A stretch of 20,718 nt of DNA from the IMG/VR virus record IMGVR_UViG_3300046757_000637, positions 1 to 20,718 of that record; one strand, written 5' to 3'. Source of the DNA: a virus. This document shows, piece after piece, positions 6,418-13,974 of this stretch (its first letter is position 1; every line of letters begins with the position of its first letter). A program made the translations under genes and the position numbers. Below the pieces are notes generated by a model. It was not told where the DNA came from. It did no database searches and was given only the letters and a program-made list of their open reading frames with translations.

Positions 6418-7438
6418 AAGAGGAAAGGGTGCTACGTCTGCTTATGAAAGGTCTGCCGCAATTCGTGGTGCGACCAAAATCAAAGCTGAGAAGGAAAAGA
6501 CTAAGAGACAACAACAACGATTTGATAAAGAGGCTGAAAATAGAGCCCGTAGTAAAGCCGATCGGGCAGAAAATCAGGCCCGTAGTAAAGCCGAAAAGAA
6601 ACAACAGTCTCTAGAAAGAGAGAAAAAGGCCAAAGAACAGTTTAAAGATGAGAAAAAAGTAAAGAAAGCCCAACAAAAAGCAAAAACTGCTCAGGATTCT
6701 GCAGACGCTAGAAAGGACAAAACTTCAAATTATGCTAAGATGGCAACATCTTATCAATCTAAAGTTGCTAGTTCTTCTGGTCAAGGAACTGGTGCTAGTG
6801 ATGCAACCGCTGCGATGATTTCTAATCTGGGTAGTGCTGCTAAAGCTGGAATAGGTGCCGTTGGTGCTGTTCAGTCTAAGGTTAGAGAAGTTCAGAAACA
6901 GAAAAAGGCGGATCAACTCGCTAAGAAGGCTAAGAAAAAAGAGAAGAAGTTTGATAAGAAGTATAATGAAGAAGTCTTCTATGACTGGAGAGAAGAATTT
7001 CTACATGAGGTAGAAAAGAAAGGTGATAAAAAACAAAAAAAGATCATTGATGTAATGAAGGGGAAGAACCAAGTTGAGTTCAATCCTGTATCTGAGGGGA
7101 AAAAAGATTACTGTGATTGCGGCCGCGGTTGTGGTAAAAAAATCTGTGAAAAGTGTGGTAAACCAAATAGACCCGAAAACATCAAAGAAGACATGAAGGG
7201 CATGTCCCAGAAGTCTGGTGACAAAAGAAGCACCGATAGTGGTGCGGGCATGACTGCAAAGGGAGTAGCTAAATATAATCGCCGCACTGGTGGTAATTTA
7301 AAGACTGCTGTTACTACTCCACCCTCTAAGTTAGATCCAGACTCAAAGTCAGCAAAACGTAGAAAGAGTTTCTGTGCTCGTTCTAAAAGTTGGACTGGTG
7401 AAAGAGGAAAAGCTGCACGTCGTCGTTGGAATTGCTAA
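6383..7438 (+). CDS. -1 frame extension of the 4770 gene (C-terminal part)
   Basis: This frame is open from just after a stop at 6332-6334 through 7438, but has no ATG until 6740 and no ribosome site there, so frameshifting is the best way to express it. The first 118 codons are rich in Ala, Lys, Arg, Glu and Gln (ARSKADRAENQARSKAEKK) and should form a long charged helix. Then follow a Gly/Ala/Ser-rich stretch and another Lys/Glu helix, EEVFYDWREEFLHEVEKK. Next is a Cys cluster, CDCGRGCGKKICEKCG, of likely zinc-binding type. The C-terminus contains GMTAKGVAKYNRR, KRRKSFCARSKSW and ends ARRRWNC, resembling a small conserved phage domain I recall as DUF6321. The isolated ORF 6740-7438 (232 residues) is probably only the end of the fusion protein. 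The basic, Cys-rich end suggests nucleic-acid contact inside the head; this is inference. Confidence 0.78.
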   Translation, partial: VTPPEKGKPSQGRGKGATSAYERSAAIRGATKIKAEKEKTKRQQQRFDKEAENRARSKADRAENQARSKAEKKQQSLEREKKAKEQFKDEKKVKKAQQKAKTAQDSADARKDKTSNYAKMATSYQSKVASSSGQGTGASDATAAMISNLGSAAKAGIGAVGAVQSKVREVQKQKKADQLAKKAKKKEKKFDKKYNEEVFYDWREEFLHEVEKKGDKKQKKIIDVMKGKNQVEFNPVSEGKKDYCDCGRGCGKKICEKCGKPNRPENIKEDMKGMSQKSGDKRSTDSGAGMTAKGVAKYNRRTGGNLKTAVTTPPSKLDPDSKSAKRRKSFCARSKSWTGERGKAARRRWNC

Positions 7439-7444
7439 TCATTT

Positions 7445-8875
7445 ATGAAACAATTAAATGAATACGATGAGTGTCTGAAAAGACCTCATCCACTCTTTGT
7501 CTATGAAAACTATATTAACAATATAGAATTTCCAACCCGAGAAACCATTAGGGAAAACTCGGAACATAAAATATTTTCTAGACAGGCAACTATGGATCTC
7601 CCTGACGGAGACGAGTTGTCTGTTTCTTTTTGTAATCAAAAATATTTTGAGTCTGTTCTAAAAGAGTTTAAGTTATTTTCAAAAGTAAGACCAAAGTTAT
7701 TTAAAAAGGTTATTGATGGTGACTATGAGTTTGGTAAGGATGTGAAAGTCAAAGCAGAATACTGTATCAATAATTTAAGAACTTACTTTGATAAAGAACC
7801 TACAACAAGAGAACCCGAAAATATATTTGATCTAATTATTTTTGATGATGACTTCGTTGATTTTGAAGTATGTGAGTTGGACATGGATGGTAATGATGTC
7901 AACTTACATAAGATAGAATGTGAAAAAAATACTGCTATTATATTTCCATTTGTTCCTTCATCTTGGAATCGACAGAAAATAAAAAAATTTGATGGGAAGA
8001 GTATCAGAGTAAGTTTTATTGTTGATGATTCGTTGCAAGAAATAAATCCAAAAATTTGCAATCAAAGAGTTAAACAGAAAGGAAAAATTAACTTACCTAA
8101 AGATGAACAAGTTGGGGAAGACCTTGGTATAAAAAAGGAGGGCCTACTCGATCCATGGGGAATTTACTTGATTGATGATTATATCAATTGGGATAATTAT
8201 GTTGAACTTGAAAAAGACTTTCCTTCTTTTAAAAAAGTGATGGACTTACATATATCTGGGGATAATAAACCTAAGAAAGATAGAAATTATCGTACAGTAG
8301 ACGCTTCTGTTTTTAACAAACAAATTGTATTGAGTCCGAACTGGCAAAAATTTGTCAAATACCATACAAGTAAATTTTATTTCCAAAATATGTTTTCAAA
8401 ATTTGATAACATTTGGGAAACTTGGAGACCCGAACTAAGGGAAAAAATTTATTCTAGAGATTTTACTATAGGATATGTTGACAGTAAGACGGAAATGGAT
8501 GACTCGGAACATCCGGACATAGGGTATGACGTTTTATTTGTTCATGACTGTGTACAACAAAACGAAAATGGTCTTCATGTTCATATTGATAGGTGTGATA
8601 AATTGATTCAGTCAATGATTTATTTTCGACATCCCGAAGATAGATGTAATGATGCAAATCTTCAATTACATTATTGTCATGAGTGGGGTAATTATTTTCC
8701 AGGAGTTGTAGATAAAAAAGTTGACTATATTTCAAATAGATCTGTAACACTTCCATGCACACCAAGAGCATATCATTCAGTTTCTCCTGGTGATAGAAAA
8801 GGGAATCCGTATACAAGAAAGATGATTAATATTATCTTTAGAGTTAGACTAGATTTGCATGAGTTAGAAAGATAA
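7445..8875 (+). CDS. 2OG-Fe(II) oxygenase-like protein with two domains
   Basis: A 476-residue protein starting 7 bases after the frameshift gene. The C-terminal half (from about residue 235, GIYLIDDYINW) has the marks of a double-stranded beta-helix 2-oxoglutarate/Fe(II) dioxygenase: HVHID with the H-x-D pair at 380 and 382, a distal histidine in AYHSV at 444, and basic residues in RKMINIIFR (458-466) for 2-oxoglutarate binding. The N-terminal half ends in IIFPFVPSSWN, then GKSIRVSFIV, which looks like the last strands of a second copy of the same fold. Asn replaces the expected distal His and there is no H-x-D, so it is probably inactive. Such enzymes hydroxylate proteins, nucleobases or small molecules; the substrate here is unknown. 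It probably shares the transcript of the preceding late gene. Confidence 0.75.
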   Translation: MKQLNEYDECLKRPHPLFVYENYINNIEFPTRETIRENSEHKIFSRQATMDLPDGDELSVSFCNQKYFESVLKEFKLFSKVRPKLFKKVIDGDYEFGKDVKVKAEYCINNLRTYFDKEPTTREPENIFDLIIFDDDFVDFEVCELDMDGNDVNLHKIECEKNTAIIFPFVPSSWNRQKIKKFDGKSIRVSFIVDDSLQEINPKICNQRVKQKGKINLPKDEQVGEDLGIKKEGLLDPWGIYLIDDYINWDNYVELEKDFPSFKKVMDLHISGDNKPKKDRNYRTVDASVFNKQIVLSPNWQKFVKYHTSKFYFQNMFSKFDNIWETWRPELREKIYSRDFTIGYVDSKTEMDDSEHPDIGYDVLFVHDCVQQNENGLHVHIDRCDKLIQSMIYFRHPEDRCNDANLQLHYCHEWGNYFPGVVDKKVDYISNRSVTLPCTPRAYHSVSPGDRKGNPYTRKMINIIFRVRLDLHELER

Positions 8876-8878
8876 ATA
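8871..8878 (+). promoter_or_regulatory. Candidate late promoter (GATAAATA)
   Basis: It matches the T4 late octamer at 7 of 8 positions, spans the stop codon of the oxygenase-like gene, and lies 25 bases before ATG 8904. Confidence 0.55.
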
Positions 8879-8903
8879 GATCGCTGACTATGAGGCGCAT
8901 ACC

Positions 8904-9107
8904 ATGCTTGCATTTTTACTTCCACTCGCATCAAAAATTATCAAAGATGCCGTTTCAAATATTCCCGAAAATGAAGAACTCGGTGAGAAGATGGTTGAGA
9001 TCTGTCTTGTTATTCTTGCTAAGGCAGTTAAGTTGACCAAGACTGAAATGGACGATCAACTTCTAGAGGTTGTGACAAAGGCAATCAATTCAAGAGAAGA
9101 AGAATAA
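8904..9107 (+). CDS. Small hypothetical protein, 67 aa, late
   Basis: The product has a hydrophobic N-terminus (MLAFLLPLASKIIKDAVSNI) followed by an acidic segment, a second hydrophobic helix (MVEICLVILAKAVKL) and an acidic tail ending EEE. It might be a small two-helix membrane-associated protein, but both helices are amphipathic enough to belong to a soluble helical bundle. No family is recognised. A weak GAGG (8891-8894) precedes the ATG. It is flanked by two late promoters, so it forms its own short transcription unit ahead of a virion protein. Confidence 0.65.
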   Translation: MLAFLLPLASKIIKDAVSNIPENEELGEKMVEICLVILAKAVKLTKTEMDDQLLEVVTKAINSREEE

Positions 9108-9111
9108 TTTT

Positions 9112-9119
9112 TATAAATA
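9112..9119 (+). promoter_or_regulatory. Late promoter, perfect T4 consensus TATAAATA
   Basis: The octamer is identical to the T4 late -10 element recognised by the gp55 sigma factor, with a T-rich stretch in front. The predicted start is near 9125. The downstream gene starts at 9155 with AGAGGGA (9143-9149) as ribosome site. Confidence 0.75.
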
Positions 9120-9154
9120 TTCTTATAGATAACGAGAAACTAGAGGGAATCAAC

Positions 9155-9646
9155 ATGTCTCTATGGGGTAACAAAGATACTGTCTATTCGACAGGTAACA
9201 TCACTACAATTACGGATGCTGGAGTAATTACTGGTTCTGGTACAACTTTTGCCGATTCCACTTTAGTGTCATCAGGAATGATGATCACTCTTGGATCTAA
9301 GGGTGGTGGAGTCATTAAGTCAGTTGATTCCAATACGCAACTAACTCTTCACAGCACTGCTGGTCTAACTGCAGGTTCTGGACTTACTCAGACCTACAAC
9401 ATTAGCGAAGCACCTAAGTCTAGCGCACTGGACAGTAATACTAACGTCAACGAAGTTTACGGTTCAAATGCTGCTGAGGTTGCTGCAGCATCAGGTACAA
9501 TTTACGAACACTCTCACGCAGGTTGGGTTGGTATCACCACTTATGTTGATACACACGGAAACACCAGAACTAAGACTGAAGTCCTAGTTGCAATGAGTTC
9601 CATCGCTGGTGATGCAGCAGACGATTCTATCCTAGCCGATAGCTGA
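9155..9646 (+). CDS. Virion structural protein, cyanomyovirus type
   Basis: A 163-residue Gly/Ser/Thr-rich beta protein. It begins MSLWGNKDTVYSTGNIT and continues with GVITGSGTTFADSTLVSSGM, a pattern I know from a conserved T4-like cyanophage virion protein that starts MxLWGNKD. The C-terminal part (GWVGITTYVDTHGNTRTKTE and VLVAMSSIAGDAADDS) is equally typical. It is preceded by a perfect late promoter and a good ribosome site, which fits high late expression of a particle component. The exact position in the virion is unknown to me. Confidence 0.8.
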   Translation: MSLWGNKDTVYSTGNITTITDAGVITGSGTTFADSTLVSSGMMITLGSKGGGVIKSVDSNTQLTLHSTAGLTAGSGLTQTYNISEAPKSSALDSNTNVNEVYGSNAAEVAAASGTIYEHSHAGWVGITTYVDTHGNTRTKTEVLVAMSSIAGDAADDSILADS

Positions 9647-9664
9647 TATACAACTTGATTTAAT

Positions 9665-10036
9665 ATGAGATTTGATGAGTTGAACGAAGACAATTATGTA
9701 ATGTTTGCCATTAAACATTATGAAAACCCTCATGCGGTCACGCAAGATGATTTCTATGAGGATCTGAAACGATTTAAGTGGATAAAGAGATTACTCAAAA
9801 GGTATCAGACAACTGGTATCTTGAAATCTCATCTTCTCATCAATCATTTTATTATTTTGTATAATGTATTTGGAGAGGCTGCAACTCCACTTTTGTTTTT
9901 TAAAATTGATAAGGAGTTGTGGCCAGTTGTTAAGACGTTTGTTCTATATCTTGGTAGATTGCCTGAATATCCTAGATCTACATTACATGATATTCCGATC
10001 GATACAAATTGTTTGCAGGACTTGGATCAGATATGA
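9665..10036 (+). CDS. Conserved-type phage protein, unknown function, 123 aa
   Basis: A soluble, mostly helical 123-residue protein: MRFDELNEDNYVMFAIKHYE, then RFKWIKRLLKRYQTTG, then LLINHFIILYNVFGEAATPL and a tail RLPEYPRSTLHDI. The core 'hLLxNHFIxLYNVFGEAATPLLFFK' pattern is one I associate with a widespread small protein of T4-like marine phages without assigned function. It is followed by an overlapping gene (ATGA at 10033-10036). No late octamer precedes it, so it may be read with the upstream virion gene or from an unseen middle promoter. Confidence 0.75.
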   Translation: MRFDELNEDNYVMFAIKHYENPHAVTQDDFYEDLKRFKWIKRLLKRYQTTGILKSHLLINHFIILYNVFGEAATPLLFFKIDKELWPVVKTFVLYLGRLPEYPRSTLHDIPIDTNCLQDLDQI

Positions 10037-10224
10037 ATGATAGTATTCTTGGTAAGTATATTGATATGGTCAGGAACCTTCATGAGGAGGCGCCTGTGAA
10101 TAGTGTCGGTGGTGGAAATATTGCAGGAACTAAAGAAGCTGGAGATGATCCTCCAGTAAGAAGAAAGAAAAAGTATATCTATCAGAAAGGTTTGCGTAAA
10201 TGGTGGACATCTCTAACTAAGTAA
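10033..10224 (+). CDS. Small conserved-type phage protein, 63 aa
   Basis: Start chosen at ATG 10033, overlapping the upstream stop (ATGA). An upstream TTG at 10009 is in frame but has no support. The product MNDSILGKYIDMVRNLHEE is followed by APVNSVGGGNIAGTKEAGD, then DPPVRRKKKYIY and a basic, Trp-containing end. The Gly/Ala-rich 'APxNSxGGGxIAG' module plus a KKKK-type basic patch recurs, from memory, in several T4-like phage proteins. It directly follows an acidic EE, which would suit prohead-protease cutting. No enzymatic motif is seen. Confidence 0.65.
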   Translation: MNDSILGKYIDMVRNLHEEAPVNSVGGGNIAGTKEAGDDPPVRRKKKYIYQKGLRKWWTSLTK

Positions 10225-10226
10225 AA

Positions 10227-10655
10227 ATGGCATTCGGTCTCGGTAAATTAGCAGTTTTAGAATCAAAACTGGACATTTATGAAGATCTCTCTAAAGAGAT
10301 GCTTGACAAACTCGAAAGAGCAGTAGGCACAATATCTGAAAATAGCAACAGAGTTGCTATTATTTTAGAGCGTCATGAAAATCGTTTGGATGAATCTGAA
10401 CGTGCCGATAAACTCATCATCGGTATGCTGGAGGAGATGAAGGAGAGGCATGAGAAGGATCATGAACTGGTCAATTCTAGGATTACTGGGATTCAAAAGA
10501 AAGTGGATTCCAACGCAAAGTTTGTTATCGGTGCAGGAGCAGTCCTCGCGACCCTTGTGGCAGTACTACAAGTGGTTCCACCTATCATCAAAGTATTGAC
10601 ACCACAAGTGACCACAAGTATGATAGGAGGAATGCACGAAGAGCTTCCCGGATGA
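10227..10655 (+). CDS. Coiled-coil protein with C-terminal membrane segment
   Basis: A 142-residue protein starting 2 bases after the previous stop. Residues about 5-95 form a long heptad-like charged helix (LESKLDIYEDLSKEMLDKLE, SENSNRVAIILERHENRLDE, EEMKERHEKDHELV). Residues about 98-122 (FVIGAGAVLATLVAVLQVV) form a single membrane segment near the C-terminus. The layout, a cytoplasmic coiled coil with a C-terminal anchor, is common in small phage membrane proteins. A holin, anti-holin or membrane-tether role is possible but not shown. The last four bases overlap the primase ATG, so the two are translationally coupled. Confidence 0.75.
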   Translation: MAFGLGKLAVLESKLDIYEDLSKEMLDKLERAVGTISENSNRVAIILERHENRLDESERADKLIIGMLEEMKERHEKDHELVNSRITGIQKKVDSNAKFVIGAGAVLATLVAVLQVVPPIIKVLTPQVTTSMIGGMHEELPG

Positions 10656-11647
10656 GTTTCATCGACAGCCGATATATCGGTCTGATTTCTATAAAACTTC
10701 AAAAGTTCAGTCGGAAGAAAGACGGACTCTATACCTTTCGATGTCCATATTGTGGTGACTCTCAGAGACATAAGAACAAGACTCGCGGATATATTTACAA
10801 GTATAAGAACGATCATAATTTCAAGTGTCACAACTGTGGCGTCTCTAGATCCCTCACAAACTTCTTGAAGGATCACGATCCCGCTCTGCATGATCAGTAC
10901 GTCTTTGAGAGGTATAAGGAGGGTGCCACGGGTAAGGGATCGAATACTCCCACCCCTAAAAAACTAAGTGTTCCTAAACCAGTTTTTAAGAAAAGAGACT
11001 TTGATCTTAAAAAAATCTCAGAACTAAATAAATCACATCCCGCAAGAGAGTTTCTAGAAAATCGGAAGATTCCGCAACAATATCTCAGTGAACTTTACTT
11101 CACTGATAGGTTCAAAGAGTGGACCAATACGCAGAAGAAAACCTTTGATTCTCTAGAAAAAGACGAACCGAGAATTATTATCCCCTTAAAAAATAAGAAT
11201 GGTATCTTCGGGTTTCAGGGTAGGTCTATTAGTCCCAAATCGAAACTTAGATATATCACTATAATGTTGGATGATGAACATCCAAAACTTTTTGGACTTG
11301 ATAAGGTCGATGAAGAACAAACAATCTACATCACGGAAGGACCATTCGACAGTTATTTCCTTGCCAATGCTATTGCTATGTGTGGTAGCGATGTTGACGA
11401 CCGCATTATATCTAATCGAGATCGGGTCTACGTCTTCGACAACGAACCGAGAAACCGAGAGATCGTTTCTAAGATTGCGTCAACAATTGAAAGAGGACAT
11501 AAGGTAGTCATTTGGCCAGATAAAGTTGATCAGAAGGACATCAATGACATGTTCTTGACTGGACTTAACGTTCAGGACGTGGTACAATCTAATGTCTATA
11601 GTGGTTTACACGCAAAAACAAAACTTATTAGTTGGAAGAAAACATGA
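10652..11647 (+). CDS. 61: DNA primase, gp61-type
   Basis: A 331-residue DnaG-like primase that makes RNA primers on the lagging strand together with the gp41 helicase. The N-terminal zinc ribbon is visible as C31-x2-C34 (CPYCG) and C59-x2-C62 (CHNCG). The TOPRIM catalytic domain has E229 in YITEGPFDSY and D263 in VYVFDNEPRNRE, the metal-binding acidic residues. The length is close to T4 gp61 (about 340). It begins at an ATGA overlap with the coiled-coil gene, and its stop overlaps the nrdA ATG (ATGA), so primase and nrdA form one operon. No late promoter precedes it, as expected for a replication gene. Confidence 0.93.
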   Translation: MSFIDSRYIGLISIKLQKFSRKKDGLYTFRCPYCGDSQRHKNKTRGYIYKYKNDHNFKCHNCGVSRSLTNFLKDHDPALHDQYVFERYKEGATGKGSNTPTPKKLSVPKPVFKKRDFDLKKISELNKSHPAREFLENRKIPQQYLSELYFTDRFKEWTNTQKKTFDSLEKDEPRIIIPLKNKNGIFGFQGRSISPKSKLRYITIMLDDEHPKLFGLDKVDEEQTIYITEGPFDSYFLANAIAMCGSDVDDRIISNRDRVYVFDNEPRNREIVSKIASTIERGHKVVIWPDKVDQKDINDMFLTGLNVQDVVQSNVYSGLHAKTKLISWKKT

Positions 11648-13953
11648 GTAACGGAACGAAAGTTGTAAAGAGGAACGGAGTAACGGAGAGTCTGGATCTT
11701 GATAAAATTCACAAGATGGTTGAGAGTGCCTGTGAGAATCTCGCAGGTGTTTCCGCATCCCAAGTGGAGATTCAGTCTGGTATTCAGTTCTATGATGGGA
11801 TCACTACAGGAGAAATTCAAGAAATCCTTGTACGTTCTGCCTCCGATTTGATTGATTTGGAATCTCCAAACTATCAGTTTGTTGCAGCACGTCTACTTTT
11901 GTTCGGTCTTTATAAACAAGTCTTTGGTTCCGAGTGGAACCAGGGATTCCCCCACATCCACGATCACGTCAGAGGTGGTATCAAGAAGAAGATTTATGAT
12001 AAGACCCTATCAAATGCGTACACTGCAGAAGAATGGGAGAAAATTAATTCTTGGATTGATCATGGGCGCGATTTCCTGTTTACATATGCTGGTCTTCGTC
12101 AGGTAGTAGATAAGTACCTTGTACAAGACAGAAGTTGTGGCGAACTTTACGAAACGCCACAATATATGTACATGTTAATTTCTGCAACTATTTTTCAGAA
12201 ATATCCCCTAGATACTAGACTAGACTACGTTCGTAGATACTACAATGCCATCTCCAAACACAAAATCAACATTCCCACACCTATCATGGCAGGAGTGCGA
12301 ACTACACTTCGACAATTTGCTAGCTGTGTTCTTGTTGATGTTGATGACTCCCTCGATAGTATCTTTTCTAGTGACATGGCGATTGGCCGCTATGTTGCTC
12401 AACGTGCAGGAATCGGCATCAACGCAGGTCGAATCCGTGGCATCAACGCTAAGATCAGAGACGGAGAGGTTCAACACACAGGTGTTGTCCCCTTCCTCAA
12501 AAAGTTTGAATCAACTGTCAGATGTTGCACTCAAAACGGCATCCGAGGTGGGTCAGCTACTGTTCACTTTCCTATCTGGCACCAAGAGATAGAAGACATT
12601 ATTGTTCTCAAGAACAACAAAGGCACAGAAGACAATCGAGTGAGGAAACTTGACTACTCAATCCAAATTTCAAAACTTTTCTACGAACGTTTCATTGCGG
12701 ATGGAGAGATTAGCTTATTCTCACCGCATGACGTACCAGGTCTCTATGATGCTTTTGGTACTGATACATTTGACGATCTCTATGTACGTTATGAATCAGA
12801 TGAGTTTACTCCAAGAAAGACTGTCGGGGCTCAGTCACTCATTCTGGACATCCTGAAGGAACGTGCAGAGACTGGTCGTTTGTACATCATGAACATCGAC
12901 CATTGCAACTCCCACTCTTCATTCATCGATAAGGTGAATATGTCTAACCTGTGTCAGGAGATCACTCTTCCCACAGATCCTATTGGACACATTGATGATG
13001 CATCTGGAGAGATTGCTCTTTGTGTTCTCTCCGCAGTGAATGTGGGTAAACTCAAGAATCTCGATGAACTCGAAGAACTCTGTGATCTATCTGTCCGTGG
13101 ACTAGAGGAACTGATTGATTATCAAGACTATCCTGTAGTTGCTGCAGAACTTGCAACAAAGGCACGTAGGTCTCTTGGTATTGGTTTCATTGGACTTGCA
13201 CACTTCCTTGCAAAGAATGGTCTTAAGTATGACTCTCAAGAAGCCTGGGATCGTGTTCATGAACTTACCGAAGCATTCCAATATTACCTCCTCAAGTCTT
13301 CTTGCAAAATTGCAGAACAAAAGGGTCCATGCACTGACTTCAATCGAACGAAGTATTTTGATGGAAAACTTCCGATTGATACATATAAGAACGATGTTGA
13401 CGAGATCTCTTCTAAGGAACTGAACTATGATTGGGATTCTCTTAGGGAGTCTATCTCCACCTATGGTCTCAGGCACTCAACATTGTCCGCACAGATGCCT
13501 TCAGAGAGTAGTTCCGTTGTGTCAAATGCAACTAATGGAATTGAACCACCTAGAGGATACCTGTCCATTAAAAAGAGTAAAAAGGGACCTCTTAAACAGA
13601 TCGTTCCTCAGTATAATACCTACAAAGGCAATTATACTCTCCTCTGGGACATGCCTGATAATACTGGGTATATTAATGTTGTTGCTGTCATGCAAAAGTT
13701 CTTTGACCAAGCGATCAGTGGAAACTGGAGTTACAATCCAGGAAACTATCCTGACAATGAAGTACCCGTCTCCGTAATGGCACAAGACTTCCTGAAAACC
13801 TACAAGTATGGATGGAAGACTTCTTATTATCAGAACACCTACGACAATAAAACAGATGAGATAAAAGAGGACACAAAGGAAGATCAACTTAAAGCTTTGG
13901 AACAGTTGATTATGGAAACGAGTGATGACGACTGCGAATCTTGCAAGATCTAA
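11644..13953 (+). CDS. nrdA: Ribonucleotide reductase class Ia, large subunit
   Basis: A 769-residue alpha subunit that reduces ribonucleoside diphosphates to dNDPs. I use ATG 11644, which overlaps the primase stop; a TTG at 11632 would add four residues. The N-terminal ATP-cone (KVVKRNGVTESLDLDKIHKM) is the overall-activity site. Catalytic residues line up with E. coli: C228 (C225), the N435-x-C437-x-E439 radical and acid site in SNLCQE (N437, C439, E441), C460 in CVLSAVN (C462), and the radical-transfer pair Y728-Y729 in TSYYQNTYD (Y730-Y731). The C-terminal redox pair is C764-x2-C767 (CESCKI), shorter than the CxxxxC of E. coli. GGAAG in the end of the primase gene is the likely ribosome site. 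nrdB follows after 21 bases. Confidence 0.97.
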   Translation: MSNGTKVVKRNGVTESLDLDKIHKMVESACENLAGVSASQVEIQSGIQFYDGITTGEIQEILVRSASDLIDLESPNYQFVAARLLLFGLYKQVFGSEWNQGFPHIHDHVRGGIKKKIYDKTLSNAYTAEEWEKINSWIDHGRDFLFTYAGLRQVVDKYLVQDRSCGELYETPQYMYMLISATIFQKYPLDTRLDYVRRYYNAISKHKINIPTPIMAGVRTTLRQFASCVLVDVDDSLDSIFSSDMAIGRYVAQRAGIGINAGRIRGINAKIRDGEVQHTGVVPFLKKFESTVRCCTQNGIRGGSATVHFPIWHQEIEDIIVLKNNKGTEDNRVRKLDYSIQISKLFYERFIADGEISLFSPHDVPGLYDAFGTDTFDDLYVRYESDEFTPRKTVGAQSLILDILKERAETGRLYIMNIDHCNSHSSFIDKVNMSNLCQEITLPTDPIGHIDDASGEIALCVLSAVNVGKLKNLDELEELCDLSVRGLEELIDYQDYPVVAAELATKARRSLGIGFIGLAHFLAKNGLKYDSQEAWDRVHELTEAFQYYLLKSSCKIAEQKGPCTDFNRTKYFDGKLPIDTYKNDVDEISSKELNYDWDSLRESISTYGLRHSTLSAQMPSESSSVVSNATNGIEPPRGYLSIKKSKKGPLKQIVPQYNTYKGNYTLLWDMPDNTGYINVVAVMQKFFDQAISGNWSYNPGNYPDNEVPVSVMAQDFLKTYKYGWKTSYYQNTYDNKTDEIKEDTKEDQLKALEQLIMETSDDDCESCKI

Positions 13954-13974
13954 ACACAACCACCGAGGAATTAA

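Noticed and set aside
6429-6614. A 61-residue + strand ORF (also minus-strand ORFs at 6353-6604 and 6725-6916)
   Set aside because: These are in other frames of the Lys/Ala-rich -1 extension; the repeat-like basic composition opens shadow frames.
6740-7438. Stand-alone gene starting at ATG 6740
   Set aside because: No ribosome site precedes it and the frame is coding-like for 118 codons upstream back to the frameshift site; it is better explained as part of the fusion.
10009-10032. TTG start for the 71-residue form
   Set aside because: ATG 10033 overlaps the upstream stop as ATGA, the usual pattern here, and the extra residues look like read-back into the preceding gene.
12220-13959. Several minus-strand and alternative-frame ORFs inside nrdA and nrdB
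   Set aside because: They are fully covered by a strongly conserved enzyme gene in the + strand and lack recognisable content.
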